A DNA stretch of 64,000 bases from Epiperipatus broadwayi (Eukaryota; Onychophora; Udeonychophora; Euonychophora; Peripatidae), in contig JAQFVV010012398.1 of NCBI GenBank assembly GCA_028023455.1, positions 5,358,682 through 5,422,681 on the forward strand. The letters run 5' to 3'. This document shows, piece by piece, positions 28,301 through 43,300 of this stretch. Within the stretch, counting starts at the first letter, position 1. Each line of letters opens with the position of its first letter. The position numbers and the translations under genes are program-made. Below the pieces are notes generated by a model. That model did no database searches and had not been told where the DNA came from. It saw nothing but the letters and a program-made list of their open reading frames with translations.

Positions 28301-31300
28301 ATAGAACTCAACTATATGTGTTTAAATTAAGCATTGTAAGAAATGGTCTTAATAAATGAATTAGTAATAATTTTCCAAGTTAATAAATTAATGAAATATG
28401 GTCTGTTTATTCTTTATTAATTAACTCAATTATGAATTGCATCTCTTTTTTATTAGATAAAAATGGCAATTATTATTCTTACAAATGTGTAATTGTTTTT
28501 TATGATACAAAATCAAACTTGGTTCTCTTTATATTCCTAGTCATTATCTGTAGCAAAATCATATTTATAAAATATTTATTTGTTTAGGTCATGATGTTAA
28601 TCGTGGACTTTTAAAATTGGCTAAAGGAAAAATATTAGGCGAGAAAGGCTTGGACTGGTTAAAAATTAATTTAGTTAATCTTACAGGTCATAAAAAGATG
28701 TAAATATATTTGCTTTTTTTTTAAATTTAGCTATTTGCATATAAGTGTGTTTTTTTAATTATAGTTTTTTTATTTATTTAATAGAAGTTCTCTTACTGAA
28801 CGCTTAAAGTTTGCAGATGCAATTCTTCCCAGCATTATGGCATCAGCAGATCATCCTTTAAATGTAAGGTTTTTCATTGATTGCATCACTGTCATTTACT
28901 TTCATTGATTATACTGTTAAAATTTTTTAGGTAAAATATTTCGATATATTAATTAATATGCATAATCATAATTCAAAATAGAAATAGAATCAAGGTATAC
29001 ATTAAATAATATTCTTGATGAATACTTATTTAATGCATTCATTTTTTGATATCTTGTTAAACTTACAAATGATAATTTTAAATTATAATTTTCTATTTTT
29101 TAAAAAAAGGTTAATCTAAACTGGATTGAAGTTTATTTATATTTATTGTCTTAGTACAAAGATAATCCATAGTCTAAAACATATTTCAGATTTTCTAATT
29201 ATTCCATTGGCTAAATTATCTACTAAATGCATGTTTTTTCCAACAAAAGCTATATCATTGCATTAAAGAAATTCTGATGATGTTATTGATAAGTAAATCT
29301 TAGAAAAATATCTCTTTACTATCAGTATCATGAATGTTAAACAAGGAATGAAAACATAGAACAAACAGCCAGACAACTGGCTTGTTGTTCAGCAATATAA
29401 TCTTTTTTTAGGGAGCAATAGGTAGAAACTAGTCATGGAACTGGCTGCACTACCCATCTTGTGTACATTGATTATATTTACATTTTCTGGAGTTGTAAGA
29501 GAAGTGTCACTAGTGTCAGTTGATGTAAGCTGGAAAGAAATTAAGTATATACTGTTATTTCTTAAAGAAATTGATAGGGAAAGAATAATTCCAGAATAAA
29601 GTCTCCTTAATATAGAATTAAAAAAATAATAATAACCCTAAGGTTTAGAAAAATGGCATTTAAAAAAAAAAAATAAAAACAATTTATTGTAATAGTGACT
29701 TGCATGTTTACGTGCAATTTACTATATAAGCTTTAATTTAGTCAATTGATATTATATGGAAATGCTAGAGGACTATGGTTGGTATTCCGCCACTTCATTC
29801 TAATTTGTTTATTTAAATATATTGATTCAGTAATGTCAATTATAAGCCAGTTGTAAATACTTATTAGCAGACAATTAATTTTGGCATCATATTGTATATA
29901 AAAATTGTTGCAAATGTTTTTGGGACATTTGTCTTCAAGTGAATTGAGTTGCAGTAAGTTTATGTTTATTGGCCCTTTTAATCAAAAGACTCGGATGCCT
30001 AGATGTGAGCATCAATTGATTTTTGTTTAAGAAAATTGAATCATCTGTTTGATGTAAAGCAATGATTAACAATTTTAAACAGCTTGATATTTTTTTTTTT
30101 TTTACTGATTGTCAATTTAGTGAAAGTATTTCATTTATGTATTTGATTTGTGAACTTTAAATGGTGAGAATTAATTTACATTATTTGAAAAAGTTAATTG
30201 TGAGAAGTGAGACATATTTAGCTTGATTCAGTCTTGAATAGTTGGAACTTCTTGGAAATGATTGTAAAAAATATAATAAAGTCATATTTCCACTATGTTT
30301 AAGAAAAGATCAGATCTGAGACTATTTATGGGAGGGATTTTTCTGAAAAGAGGAGGGGGATAATTTGTCAGTACGACTTATATTAAACAATGAAGTTCAG
30401 TTCTACAATAGATGCATAGCAAATTACAACTCATTTAAATGATGAAAATGATTTATTAATGAAGAATTCTGAAAATTATTTGCATCATTTTCTATCTCTG
30501 ATTTTCAAGTGTGGATGTAGAAAGTTCTCAAGTATTCTTTTCAAGGTGCCTTCAGTGCCATCTCTGAATCAATTCATGTGTTTGTTATATAGTGACAAGT
30601 TTAGTTATTCACCATAAAAATTTTAAAATTCTGGTACACCCAGTTTCAAATAAATTTAGTGTTAGCTTTTTGTTCTACTATGAGTTAAAGTACGAAACAT
30701 ATTGTCACATTTTATATCATGATCTATATGATTCACATATGCTATTGCCTTAAAATTTTTGGGATAAATAGCTATGTAACATATGTTGATTCAGAGATGG
30801 CTCTTTAAACAACTTGAAGAAAGAACTAGCCACCTTTTCACTGAAATATTATATATGAATAATGCTTTGAAAGTGTGTTGACAGATAAGTCAGAAAGAAA
30901 TTTAAAAAAAGAATTCAATGCAATTCAGTTTGCAAACAATGCTGCTTTTCTAATAGAAAAAAAAAAAACCAAGATTTAAAAATAGTATGTTTCATGCTAA
31001 TATTTAAATTTAAACCCAGTAATTATGGAAGTAAACAACATATTCATTACTCCAGGAAAAGAAAAGAGATAAAACAAAGAAAATATATTTAGAGAAATAT
31101 ATTTAATAGTTGGCTAACAGATAAAGTTAAGGCGGAAGAATAAAATTAATTAGAGTGTTATTGAAAGAAAGTTAAATGTCTTAAATATAAATTATAAAAA
31201 ATATTTGCTTAAAATAAACAATAGAAATTAATTGCGTAAAACAAATAATAAGAAATTCTTCTTGATAAATGATGAGAGAGATTTACTAATAATATTTATT

Positions 31301-34300
31301 TGTGTAACACAATTGAAGTTGAAAAAGACTAATTAAAAATACCAGAGAGGAAAACAGACTGATTGATATCTGTGGAAATAAGATAGCAATCAAGAATTAA
31401 AACCGGAACGTCCAAGGGAAATCAGCGAGATATATAAATAGCATGTACAGAAAAGTGCAATGGGTTGTTTTTTTTTACTTTTGCGGAGTTGATTGCGTAT
31501 TTATTATGAATTTATTGGGGATTTTGGAGTTTCTCTAGTGTTAGAACAGGGCTGAAAGAAGCCAGGGAGAAAACTGTCTAGGAAGCGAGGGGCAATTCAT
31601 ACACCAAGGGAAGCAATTCCAGAAACCATACCTCTGAAAGTACTAACAGCAGGCTAGGTACTAAAGCAGATTGCTTAGATCTTATCTTGTTTTTGTACGC
31701 CTAACAGGCTCTATAATAGGAAACACAGAACTATGAGTATATGCACTTGTTAAATTTGTACATCGCCAGATTTGAGTGATAAACTGCGAAATCAGAGTTT
31801 GACTCAAATAAGGTTTTATTTGTTTGTGTGCAGAATGATTAATATTGCTTTTAGTAATACTTTGTTGTGAGGTTCATTACCAAATGCATTTTGTTACCAT
31901 TGATAATCCCTTATTGTTAATTTTGTCATTATTAAATTTGTTTGTTATTAATTTTCTGTGTGCTATTCATTTTGTTGGTATCCATATAATATATATGCAA
32001 ATACACAACAACAACAAAAAAAAGCATTAAAAGGATTCTGAAATACAATTATCAAAAAAAAACAACAACAATAAAAACATAATTGTGCACAAAAAGAAGT
32101 AATGTTTTTTGATGGACAATGCATAGACAAGATTGAAAGCATTTACTATTTTGAATTTTTAATCATGCCAAAATTGAAAATGTTTACAATTAGAGTCACA
32201 TTGATAAAAAAAATATATTTGATAGAAGAGAATAGTTATTAGTATGCAGAAATATCAATAAAAGTATGCTTATAAAAAGGTATATTTATGGAGTAATGCT
32301 CTCTTAATCACAAATCTAAATATTAAAAATCACAGAGATTGTGGTGTTAAAAGTCAAGTGGACCCAAAGAAAACAAAAGAAATTGTATCTGCGAAAAAAT
32401 AATAATTAATACTTTAAAGAAAAGAAAACAGTATCATACTCAGAATGGATGAATTAATGAAGAATAGAAATTGTGACTAGAAAAATTATGCCAAAGGAAT
32501 AATAAAATGAAAGGACAAAGCCATGAACAAGATATAATTGCATCATAATGAATTTTAGCAGTTCGAGTGTTATTAGAGATTTTTAAAAAAAATCAAATCT
32601 GTATTGAATATTATTAATTTTGAAAAAAATGTCCATTATCTCCATTTTCCTTATGAGAAAATTCATATTATATACCCTGTTGCCAAGTCATCTTCATTAT
32701 TTGACTCTCTTGAGACTTTGCTATATTGATGCAGCCTTTTAATTCTGACGGTTCTTCAATATTAGAAAATTCATATTGAAACTGACACTGTTCTTGGTTC
32801 CATTATAAAGAAGTTACTTGACTACAGATGGAAAGCCTATACTCATTAGTGATATGACATCAGTATTTGTAAGCACCCACAAAGGATTTTTAACAGTCTT
32901 ATAAACACAATAAAAGAGCAATGAGGTGCCAGATTAAAAGTTTCATTTTTTTGTTTTTGATACAAGTAGATATTGAAAAGCAATATTTATTAAGTTGAAA
33001 CTTAGTAGAATTAATAATTTTTATTTAAAAATTATCAATTTATAATTTTTTAAGCTTGATTTTTATTTTCTTAACTCATGTCATTTTTAGTTAGATAGTT
33101 GGTGGATGAAAACAGATAAGCCCTGGCAAGTATTGGCATGTTGTATTGAAATCACAGAAGCTTTGAGATCTTCTAACCCAAAGAATTATCTCTCTCATCT
33201 CCTAGTGTCTCAGGTATTAAACATATCTTAATAATATTTATTATTTTAATGCGTTTACTGTAAATAAAATGAATTTCAGAACAGTTTCAGATTAATAAAG
33301 TAGATCTTTTGATGAAATTGCACATTTGATCTTTGGGAGGGGGGATATTGTTTTTCATCACTATAATCTACCAGAATTGAACTTGTGATATAAGTTAAGA
33401 GCAATTTTGCATTGTGAAGGTTAATTTTGTTATGATAGAATATTATTCATCGTCATGTACTAGAACTGAACCTGAAATCTGAATTATGACAGTTTTACAT
33501 TTAGTAATTGTTGTTTCTCATCATAATATACTACCAGAATTGAACCTGGCATTTGAACTTTCTCAAACGTTAATTGTTGGCTTATAATAGTTCTATTTTT
33601 TATTTTTCCTTAATCAAAATCATTTTTTAATTTATTTTTCTTTATTATTTTTTTCAAGTGCAATGGGTACTCTATTCAAGTTGGAACATTAGCTGTTTAT
33701 TATTAGAGTATTGATACTTAGATTTTCAAAGAATGAAAATATGAAAAAATAAGTATAAATAATGAATACATAAAAAGTGTATGAATTGTCTTCTATGTTG
33801 GATTTCAGTATGATAAAGATAATAGTAAAATTAAATTTGTTGAATGGACGAAGGCAATGTTCACTTACTCAGAACATTGGATTTAATAGGACAGAGATGA
33901 GGAAATTGCAGTCTTTGAATTGTGATGGTGAAGATTGCAGGGACTGAAATATCAAAATGAAGAAATTGTATCTATGAGTAAATAAAAAAAGAAATTTTAT
34001 TAATGAATGATAAATGAATGTTGAAATATTTGAAATAAAATGGATTTAAAATTTTTGAAGCTACAAAGCTTATTGCCCAGTGATTTCTTTGTTTGGTAAA
34101 TGATAACCATGTTTCATTATATTGTGTCATTTTATTTCAAAATGACAAAGAATTAATATATCCTATTATTTGCCTGAAGGTTTGTGACGATGGTATATTA
34201 GATGTAATAATATATTGGACGATTTCCATTATCTATCATTAAATGTTGAATGTGTAGAAAATTTTAAACTTTTCAGATACAAAACAACTTGCCTTAAAAT

Positions 34301-37300
34301 TCAAGGATCCAGAGGTGTAAATTTGACTCCTCTGCTAATATTGTCACTGGTCAGGCCACCAAGACCTGAAGAAGAGTGGAGAATAATATTACTCGAATGT
34401 TGTGTGTTGTCTATTTCTGTAATAAGTTGTTTGTATTTGAAAAGTTTCAACATTTAATGATAGATAATGGAAATAGTCCAACATATTACTACATTTAATA
34501 TATCTTACATGATTACAGGAAGCATAGTCTATAGAGAAAGCAAATTAGACAATGTTTATTATAAAGAAATGTCCCAATGATTTCATCATTAAAGATTTCT
34601 GTATGTTTTAAAAACTATATCAGAAAGGGAATAGATAAATATATAAAAGTCAAGAAATTAATAACAGATAATTACCATTTCATAGTTATTATGCTTTTTA
34701 ATTTATAGTTTCTACTAAAAGAAAGAAATGAAGTCATAGTAGAGTAAGAGCAGCATTATGACTTTGAATGAAGTTTATCATAGATTTTAAATCCGGATTT
34801 GTGTAATCTTATCATACTAAACTGATTGGTGAAGTTATTTCAAGATCGTTTTGATAAGCAGCAAAGGATAGCAGAAACAAAGAAGATCTAATTCACCATG
34901 CCTTTCCAGTTAAGCTGTTCTGTGATTCTGGATTAATTAAACTAAATAAGTAATTACTAGCTTGGCCAATCTTAAGCCAATCTTTTGAAAATATTCATAA
35001 GGACACAATAACAGGCATATTAGTTACATAAACATTGCACTAATGAGTTTTAATTTAATTCATATAAATAATTGTATTTATATTAAGTTCTTCACTGGTG
35101 GCAGATGACATTATAGGATAATATGATCAGGCTATAATAGCCCTTCATCACTGGAAGTATTTTGCTCTTGATTGCTATCTATCATTACAATTTATTTGTT
35201 ATTTCATTATCTTTGTATCATAAAATTTAATAATTCTTTAGATCATTATGATTTATATTTTGTACATTTTAAAGATATGCTGTAATGGGGAATTCGTGAT
35301 TTTAGAATCTGCTGTTTACAATATTTGATTATTATGAAGTTTAAATTAATCCATTTTATTTCTAGAGGGCAAATATTCATATCTTGGAACATACTCCAAA
35401 CACTTCAGCAATAAAATTGCATAAAGAACAATAGGAGCCAAAATTACTTTGTCCCAATCCTGGACGATATAATAACTTCTTTTCCAACTCTATCTTTGAG
35501 GGAAATATTCAGTATAGGTTTATAATATAGTAATATAGGTTTTTGCAATTATTTTCTATATTAATATAAAAGTCAGTTTTATTAGTTATCTCAGATGAAG
35601 AAAAAAAAATTGTGGAGACTTTGAGACTTTCTATATTATCATGACTTTCTAAACATAAATACAGAATGTATTGCCAGAATAAAAAATGGATTTGGGGGAG
35701 GGGAGATATTTCTTGTACAAAAATGATAAAGAATTTTTCACTTTTTAAATGTTTTTTTATGAATTAAAAAATTATCTGATTTTTTTAAAATTAATTTACA
35801 ATATTAATTTAAAAAAAAAAAACAATAGCAAACTCACCATATAATAGTGTCACCCAGCGCAAGCCTTAGTAATTTAAGGATGCAGGAAGATTTGTGAATA
35901 AAATCTCTATCTAGTGCTCTACTTAGCCAATATCCCCAGACTAGTTTCTAGCTTGTAGCTTACATCAATGAGGGGCCTTGGGTCTAAGAGCACTGTACCT
36001 AAAACTTAAGATCTAATGCAAACCTTCAGCACCTACCTTTTACTTATTTAGTCAACTATAAAGCTATGAGCCCAAAATGAAAACACAAAAATGATTTCAA
36101 TCCAAGCTAAGTTATTTGTATAGTCATGTAGATCTGAACCCAATTCAGTATTTATACATTTTGGTGTCTTTAGTTTTTTAAAAACCACAGTCACCATCAA
36201 ACATCACATGATCACCATTTCCCATGCTTGTTAACTGTTAAAACAGTAGAAAACTTCATACAATAGTTTCACCCAACGCAAGCCTTAATAATCGATGGAT
36301 GCAACAATATTTATGCATAAAAGCCCTATCTAGTGCTGATTTATCCGATATGCCCAGACTAGTTTCTAGCTTGTGGCTTTCTGCATTTGCTGTTGGGAGA
36401 GTTGCATTAGATTCTAAATTCTAGGTGCAATGCTCTCAGATACAAGGATCCTCACTGATAGTCTGGAGATATTGGATAAGTAGGCACTGGATAGAAATTT
36501 TATGCACAAACCTTGCATCCATTAATTACTAAGGCTTGCACTTGGTGACACTGCTGTATGGGAGAGTTTGCTTTGTTTTGACGGCTTATGTAAGCATAGG
36601 AAATGATGTTTGTGTGATGTTTTAGTGGTTTTTATACTAAGCCTGCCCATAAAGTAATGATGATTGGTTTTTTTAAAAAAATAAAGACACCATAACTATA
36701 CAAGCAAATTATCTTGAAATGAAAACATTATTGTGTTTTTCTCTTGAGATCATAGCATTATAGTTGATTAAATATGTGAAAGATGGCTGTTGGAGGATTG
36801 CATTAGGTCCTAAGTTCTAGATGAATTACTCTCAGGTCCAAGGTTTCTTATTGATGAAAGTCACAAAATAGAAACTTATTTGGGAATATTGGATAAATAT
36901 GCACTAGGTAGGAATTTTATGCACAAACCTTCTAGCTTCCATTGATTACTATGGCTTGCACTGGGTGTCACTACTATATGAGAATTTGCTACTGTTTTAA
37001 CAGCTTGTGTAAGTAAGAAAATGGTGATCATGTGGTGAATTTTTTAAAAAATAAACAGAATAATAAGAATGCCTATATAGTGCTTTAATAGACTTTATCT
37101 TCAAATAAATTTGAGGGTTTTTTTTTTTTTTAATAAATTATTGTGACTAGAAAGAAAATGTCACTTGAATAAGTAGTGATATCATGTTTATAATATATTA
37201 ATCAGGTGAATGTCTTAAAACTATTAGTAAAGTATACTCAAGTTTTCAACATTAAGTCATACATTTGTTAATATTGAAAGATTAGTTAGAGAACAAATCA

Positions 37301-40300
37301 TCAGCAAATGTAAGAGTTGTTGTTCATATAGAAGAAGTAGCTAAAGCATTAATATATTTCAAGTTATCAAGGTTTTTGTTTATCTAGAAATTAGGGAATG
37401 TATGAACTGTGATTAATATTGGAGTAGTTAGAGAATCAAGTCATTAGATAATATGAAGGAGTAGTAAAAGGACCAATAATACATGTTAAGTTATCAATGA
37501 AAGTATGAGCTATTGCTATAATGTTTAAGGATTAGCTAGTGAACAGATAATATATTATCAGTTCATGTATGAGCTATGAAAAAGAGATTTATAAAAAACT
37601 TAAAATATTTCTTCACAAATGCTGATGTTGGAAGAGTTATATGTAGCTGATGACCAAAAATTTTGAAATAATGGATGTTGAGATAATGTGCTTGAGGTGG
37701 TTTTGGTGGTAATTTATTTGGATTGGGGAAGAATAAAGCTACAATGAATTGAGAATGTATATCAATTGATTAAGTTTAAATTAGATGAATCATTTCCTGA
37801 TATATATTTAAAAAAGACATATATTGGGACAAGTAGTCAAAGATGCAAAGATCAAAGTTGTAGAGAAAAAAAAATATAAATAACCAGAGAGAGAAGTGAA
37901 CAATTGATAGTTTAAGTAAGGAGAGGTTTTGACAGTCATTGGTCTAAACTAAAAGAAAAAAAAAATTATTTAAATAATACATTAATTTATTAGATTAATG
38001 TGTGTATTCACAATAATAAATTAAATAATCATTTTGCAATAAAGATGTGCTTGTTTATGTGTGCCTGAACATCTATTATTTATTTATTTATTCCACATTT
38101 CTTAATAAATATATGTCTTTATGTAGGATGGTACTACTAATATGTTACAACACTATGCAGCATTGGTTCGTGATTCTCACATTGCTCAGTTGGTCAATCT
38201 TGAGTCAACTAATAAACCACATGATTTTTACCATGAACTTATTCCATTTGTAAGTAATTATCTTATTTACTAGCCTTCTGCTCTGTTGCAGTGTTTTTTT
38301 TTAAATGCCTATATATATTTTTAATGTCATCAGTTTTTATTAAAGCCCTCCAGAATTTAGTGTAATAGTAAAATCGCCTGGATCCAAAGCTGAATTTATC
38401 ACTATCAATGTGTGAACATCACATGATTTCCCAAGTGGCAAATCATTTGATTATTATTTAATTATTTTAATGATAGAAGACTAAGATAGTTTAGTCCTTT
38501 TTCATTATCTATTTTAATGAGAATATACTAGATTAAAAAATTGCAATAATAATAGGAGCAAATGATAGAAGTCATTTAACATTGGTCTATTCATGAGTCA
38601 TTTGTGTATAGACTTAATTTCACTAAGTGGTCTTCCTCAGCAGAAAACTGATAGGATGTGGATCATTATGACTAAATGTGAATTAAGTGTAAGCTAAAGT
38701 TATTGTATTATTTTTTAATAATAGAAGTAATAAATAGTTTGCTTAACAACAAGGATTAAATGTAAGTATATACAATATACACAATGCGTTTCAATGAAAA
38801 AGTGACTAGTTTTTTTCCAAACTGTCTGCAAAACTATTTCTGAATCAACACATTATAGAGCTACTTAGTTTAGCTATACATGACAAAAATTTTGCAGTGC
38901 GTGTGTGTCTGGATCATGAGTTGCAGTATGAAATGTATGTTTTGTATCTTAATCCATGATATAACTTCAAGTTTACATAAAATTGTGTTTTAAATTGGGG
39001 AAAACTGCTACTGAAATATTTGAAATGATTCAAATTATTTATGGTAGTGAAGCTATAAGTCACAAGAATGTTTTCAAATCATTTACAAGATTTTGTAATG
39101 GTAGAGAGAGCATTGAAAATGATGTATGAAGTATCACCTTTCGTAACATAACTAGCACCTTAAAATTTTTTGTGAATAGTTAAACTATGTTGCTAAGTAA
39201 CATATGCATTGACTGAGGGATGGTGCTGCAGACAGCTTGGAGAGAGAACCAGTCATCTTTTTATTAGAATACACCATGTATATACATGAGGCTATTCATA
39301 AAAGTGTAAAATTTGCAAAAAACATTTGTTATTATTCTAGCTACTAGTTCTATTCATTGAAATCTCTTTCTACTAATGAAATCATAGAAGAATAACATTT
39401 CATAAGCATATATCTTTGACATTTATTGGAAAAACAGTGGTATGCATATTAATAGGATAAACATTTATAAATTGTTAGGAAAATGTAAATCTGATATAAA
39501 AATTATATATATTACTTCAGGATAGCAAAAAAACAAATTTTTTTTTTGCTTTACTAAGATGTATGGATGAATTCTAAAAGTACACAGAACTTGTCTACAT
39601 TGGAAAAGAATTTTAAAATTAAATAACTTTCTATTTGAATAATAAGTTGTATTTACTTTCTAATTTAAAACAAATATATTTACAAAATAGAATTTCCATA
39701 AAAATAGTTATTTATATTATAACTTTGATATGAAAACATTTTTTTAGTTAGATTTTTTGACAAAACAGCACAGCTTATCCAAGAAGGGTTTTTTTTCCTA
39801 CTCGATAACTACTGCTATAATCTTGAATGTCAAAATATGAATACTATTATATTTGCATCTCCACATTGATTTCTGTCTTTTGCCTTTTTCAGATATAAAC
39901 AAATTGACTTGAATTCAAAATCTTAGACTTTTTTAAATTTTAGGCCAATAGTTTATTAGATTCTTAAGTGCGTTAGTTTCAGTTTTGATTCCTGAGATCT
40001 AATTGATGAAGGCAAAAGTCGGAAATTGATCTGGTGATGTAAATATTAGTAGCATTACCATCACTAATGCCTATATTAGATGTCTCTGAAGTAGAGTGAA
40101 GAGGAGGAATTTGTTACATTTATATGACATTTACAATAATAACAGATTAATTCAAACAAATTACTGTATACAAGTTTTATGAAAATAGCTATCATGAAAG
40201 AAAAAAAAAAAGGGGGGGGGGGGCAATGAAAGTTAACATTTCATTAGACTATTGAATAAAGGAAATCTATGATTATAGTAGATAAAGTATAATTTGTTGA

Positions 40301-43300
40301 TTAATGCCTGTATGTAAATGTTTTTTATTAGTTCAAAATTATAAAGGAGGGAGTCAGAATGTCTATGATTATTCAGATTTGAATTAATTAATAACTAAAA
40401 CTGCAGTATTTTTTATATTGAGCATGAATTGTTAATTCTGAATATGAATATGGTAGTGTATGAAAACTTGTCAATTTTTCATACTTATTATTATTGTCTT
40501 TTATGTAGCTAAGGTGGCATGAGACTATAATGAAATTTTTAGATTGTGTTTTAGAACTACCTCCAATGTCTTATGTTTTCTTTATGAATTTGGTTTATGA
40601 TAGATTGGTAATGGTTAGTGTAGAAGCTCTAACTCAAATTATTAAAAAAGAAATTGAGAAAAAATAAAAAAACTATAATGAAAATGGAGAATCGAAATGC
40701 TATCCTACAAGGTTAATATGATTTCATTAGCATGGATATTTTGCTATAAAAAATGTATATTTTTAGTAAACAATATTAATCATATGATTGCAGTATATGC
40801 AATGATATCATTAGGAAAATATGAAAAAAATATTAGAAATAATTTACTAAATTAGATATTAAGTAATAGTGCTATTATAACGAACCATAAGTATTAGATT
40901 CTTGTAATATATTTGTTGTGTTTATTGCATCGTTATGATAAACATCAGCCTTGTAAAATATGCTTAAATATTTATTTATTAAAACCAATATATAAAAATG
41001 TGTATTTATTATTTATACAACTATTATATCTTCGCTTGATACCACTGGCTTGATATAACATTTAGTTGCCATGCATCTCTTAAGGTAAAGGACTGCAGGT
41101 ACTTTTCTAAACTTATCTAACTTCTAGCTCTAACATGACAACTTGTCTTGTGAGTAGGTACAGTGACACTTCCAGCTTGTAGCTGATTTAAATTCTAGTA
41201 GCTTCCTGTTTTAATGTGAACTTGCCTCACTTTTTTAACCATATAGTGGACAACATACATACAGCTGTTCAGTTTTGGCAGTAGATTGTTGTCTCCTTTA
41301 TCTACAGCTGTACTGATAATTTATAATCAGATCTCCTTCCATAATGAAAACAAACGGATTCACTGAACATCATCACCTGCTGGCTTATTTCTCATATTGG
41401 ATATGTGTTATCTATTCATATATCTATTGGTTTGTGGTGATGAATGCTCTTCATGATCGAGATAATATGGAATCTGGATTTGTCCATTAATTGAAGATAA
41501 GTTGAGATATAACATCCCTCCTCCCCCTTCCTGTCTAAATTAGCCCTGGAGAATGAAGTCATTCAGATGCTTTGATGGTCACTTTCTAGCTTCATTGGGT
41601 TCAGCACCAGATCTGGTGTCTTTATTTGTAGATCTTTTAAATTCTGGGTGGTAATTTTTTAATATTGGCTAGTGATTGATGACTCCTGACTGTTGACTGA
41701 TAATGTATACTTTTCAATGTTAGCTGGTTTCTGTGGCTGTGGAGTTGGTATGCATTGTCTATTTGAATAACCATCTTTGCAATTCTTTTAATTGATCACA
41801 ATGCTGTAACTTAATTGCTGGTTCCATTACACATGGGACATAAAATTTGATTGCCTATCTGCATTTAAGTATTTCTATTTTCAATTTTTTCATTAGAAAG
41901 AAATGCTATGCTAAAAGCATTTGGCAATATAGGTGTTACCTGTGTTAGCTTTTTTTTTTTTAGCATTTTTTTAATCTCTTGAACTAGGTTCTCAACCTGG
42001 CCATTGTTCTCTGGATGGAATGGTGGGCTGAACATTAATTTAATGCAGTTGTTGATATAAAATTGTCTGAATGCAGTTAATAAAACTAGTTTTAGGCAGG
42101 CCATAGGTAGCGAATAACTGTGGACTGCAGTGATGATACTTTCATTACCTTGAGTCACTTAGTGTATGAAGCAACAACTATTACTAAAAATTTGCCTCCC
42201 ATGAGCCTGCATGGTCAACATGAATTCTGCTTCAGGGACTTTCAGGTTCAGGCTACTGACTACTTTTGTTCTTTGCTGGCATGTTTTGATCATCTTATAA
42301 TGCCAGCAATGACTGACCTTTTATCAATGTCAGAATCCAAAATAGGCCAATAGACATACTGTCTAGCTAACATTTTCATTCTGACAATTCCTGTGTATCC
42401 ATTATGTTAAATCTTAAGCACTTGGGATCAGGCAGATAGTAGAATCATAACTCTTGATCCTCAGAGAGATCTAGACTTCGAGTCCAGTAGATTAGATTTA
42501 ACTCATGATATGATTATTGTTTGGAGAACTCTGTTGGATTCATTTCAATGACTTTTAGAATTTGTGGTTGCTAGCAGTCCATCGTGCAACTGATTTGCTA
42601 TTAAGTGGGCATTTAATTCCAAGTCTGTCATATTAATTGATCGACTTTTTGAGTTTAAGTTGTCTGCAACTTCTATAGGCAATCAATTTAAGACATCTAC
42701 ATGGGAAATTTTATTTCCCTCTATTTATTCCAGTTTAAAATCTGTCTGATAAAAAATTGAACCACCTCAGCATTTATGGAGATGCATACTGAGAAATTAC
42801 TTTATCAGATGTAAAAATTCCTAAAAGTGGTCTGTGATTGGTCTATATTGTGAATGGTTAACAATAAAGGTAGGCATGAAATTTTTTTAATGCCAGTGAT
42901 CAAGGCTAAGGCCCCTCTGTCAGAGACACTTTGATGCGAATGCAATAGGGGAGTGTGTTCCAACATCATTCCTATGAGATAACACAGCACCTGTTTCCAT
43001 TGGTAAGAACATCACAAATTTGCACTCTTTTAGGATCCAAGTATGCTAATACTATTGAGTCTGATATCAAGTCTTTCAGTTTTTTAAAGCTCTATCATGC
43101 TTACTGTCTGATCTCCAGACTGCGTTTTTGTCCAACAGTTTGTAATAGTGTTTCAGAGCCTCAATTTTATAATATAAAAACCTGTCATAATAATTGATGA
43201 GGCCCAGAAGATTTGGAGTTCTTTTTTTTTTTGTTCCAGGAATCTTTGCCTCTTAAATTGCTATGATCTTTTTTTATGTCAGATGAATTTCACTTGCATT

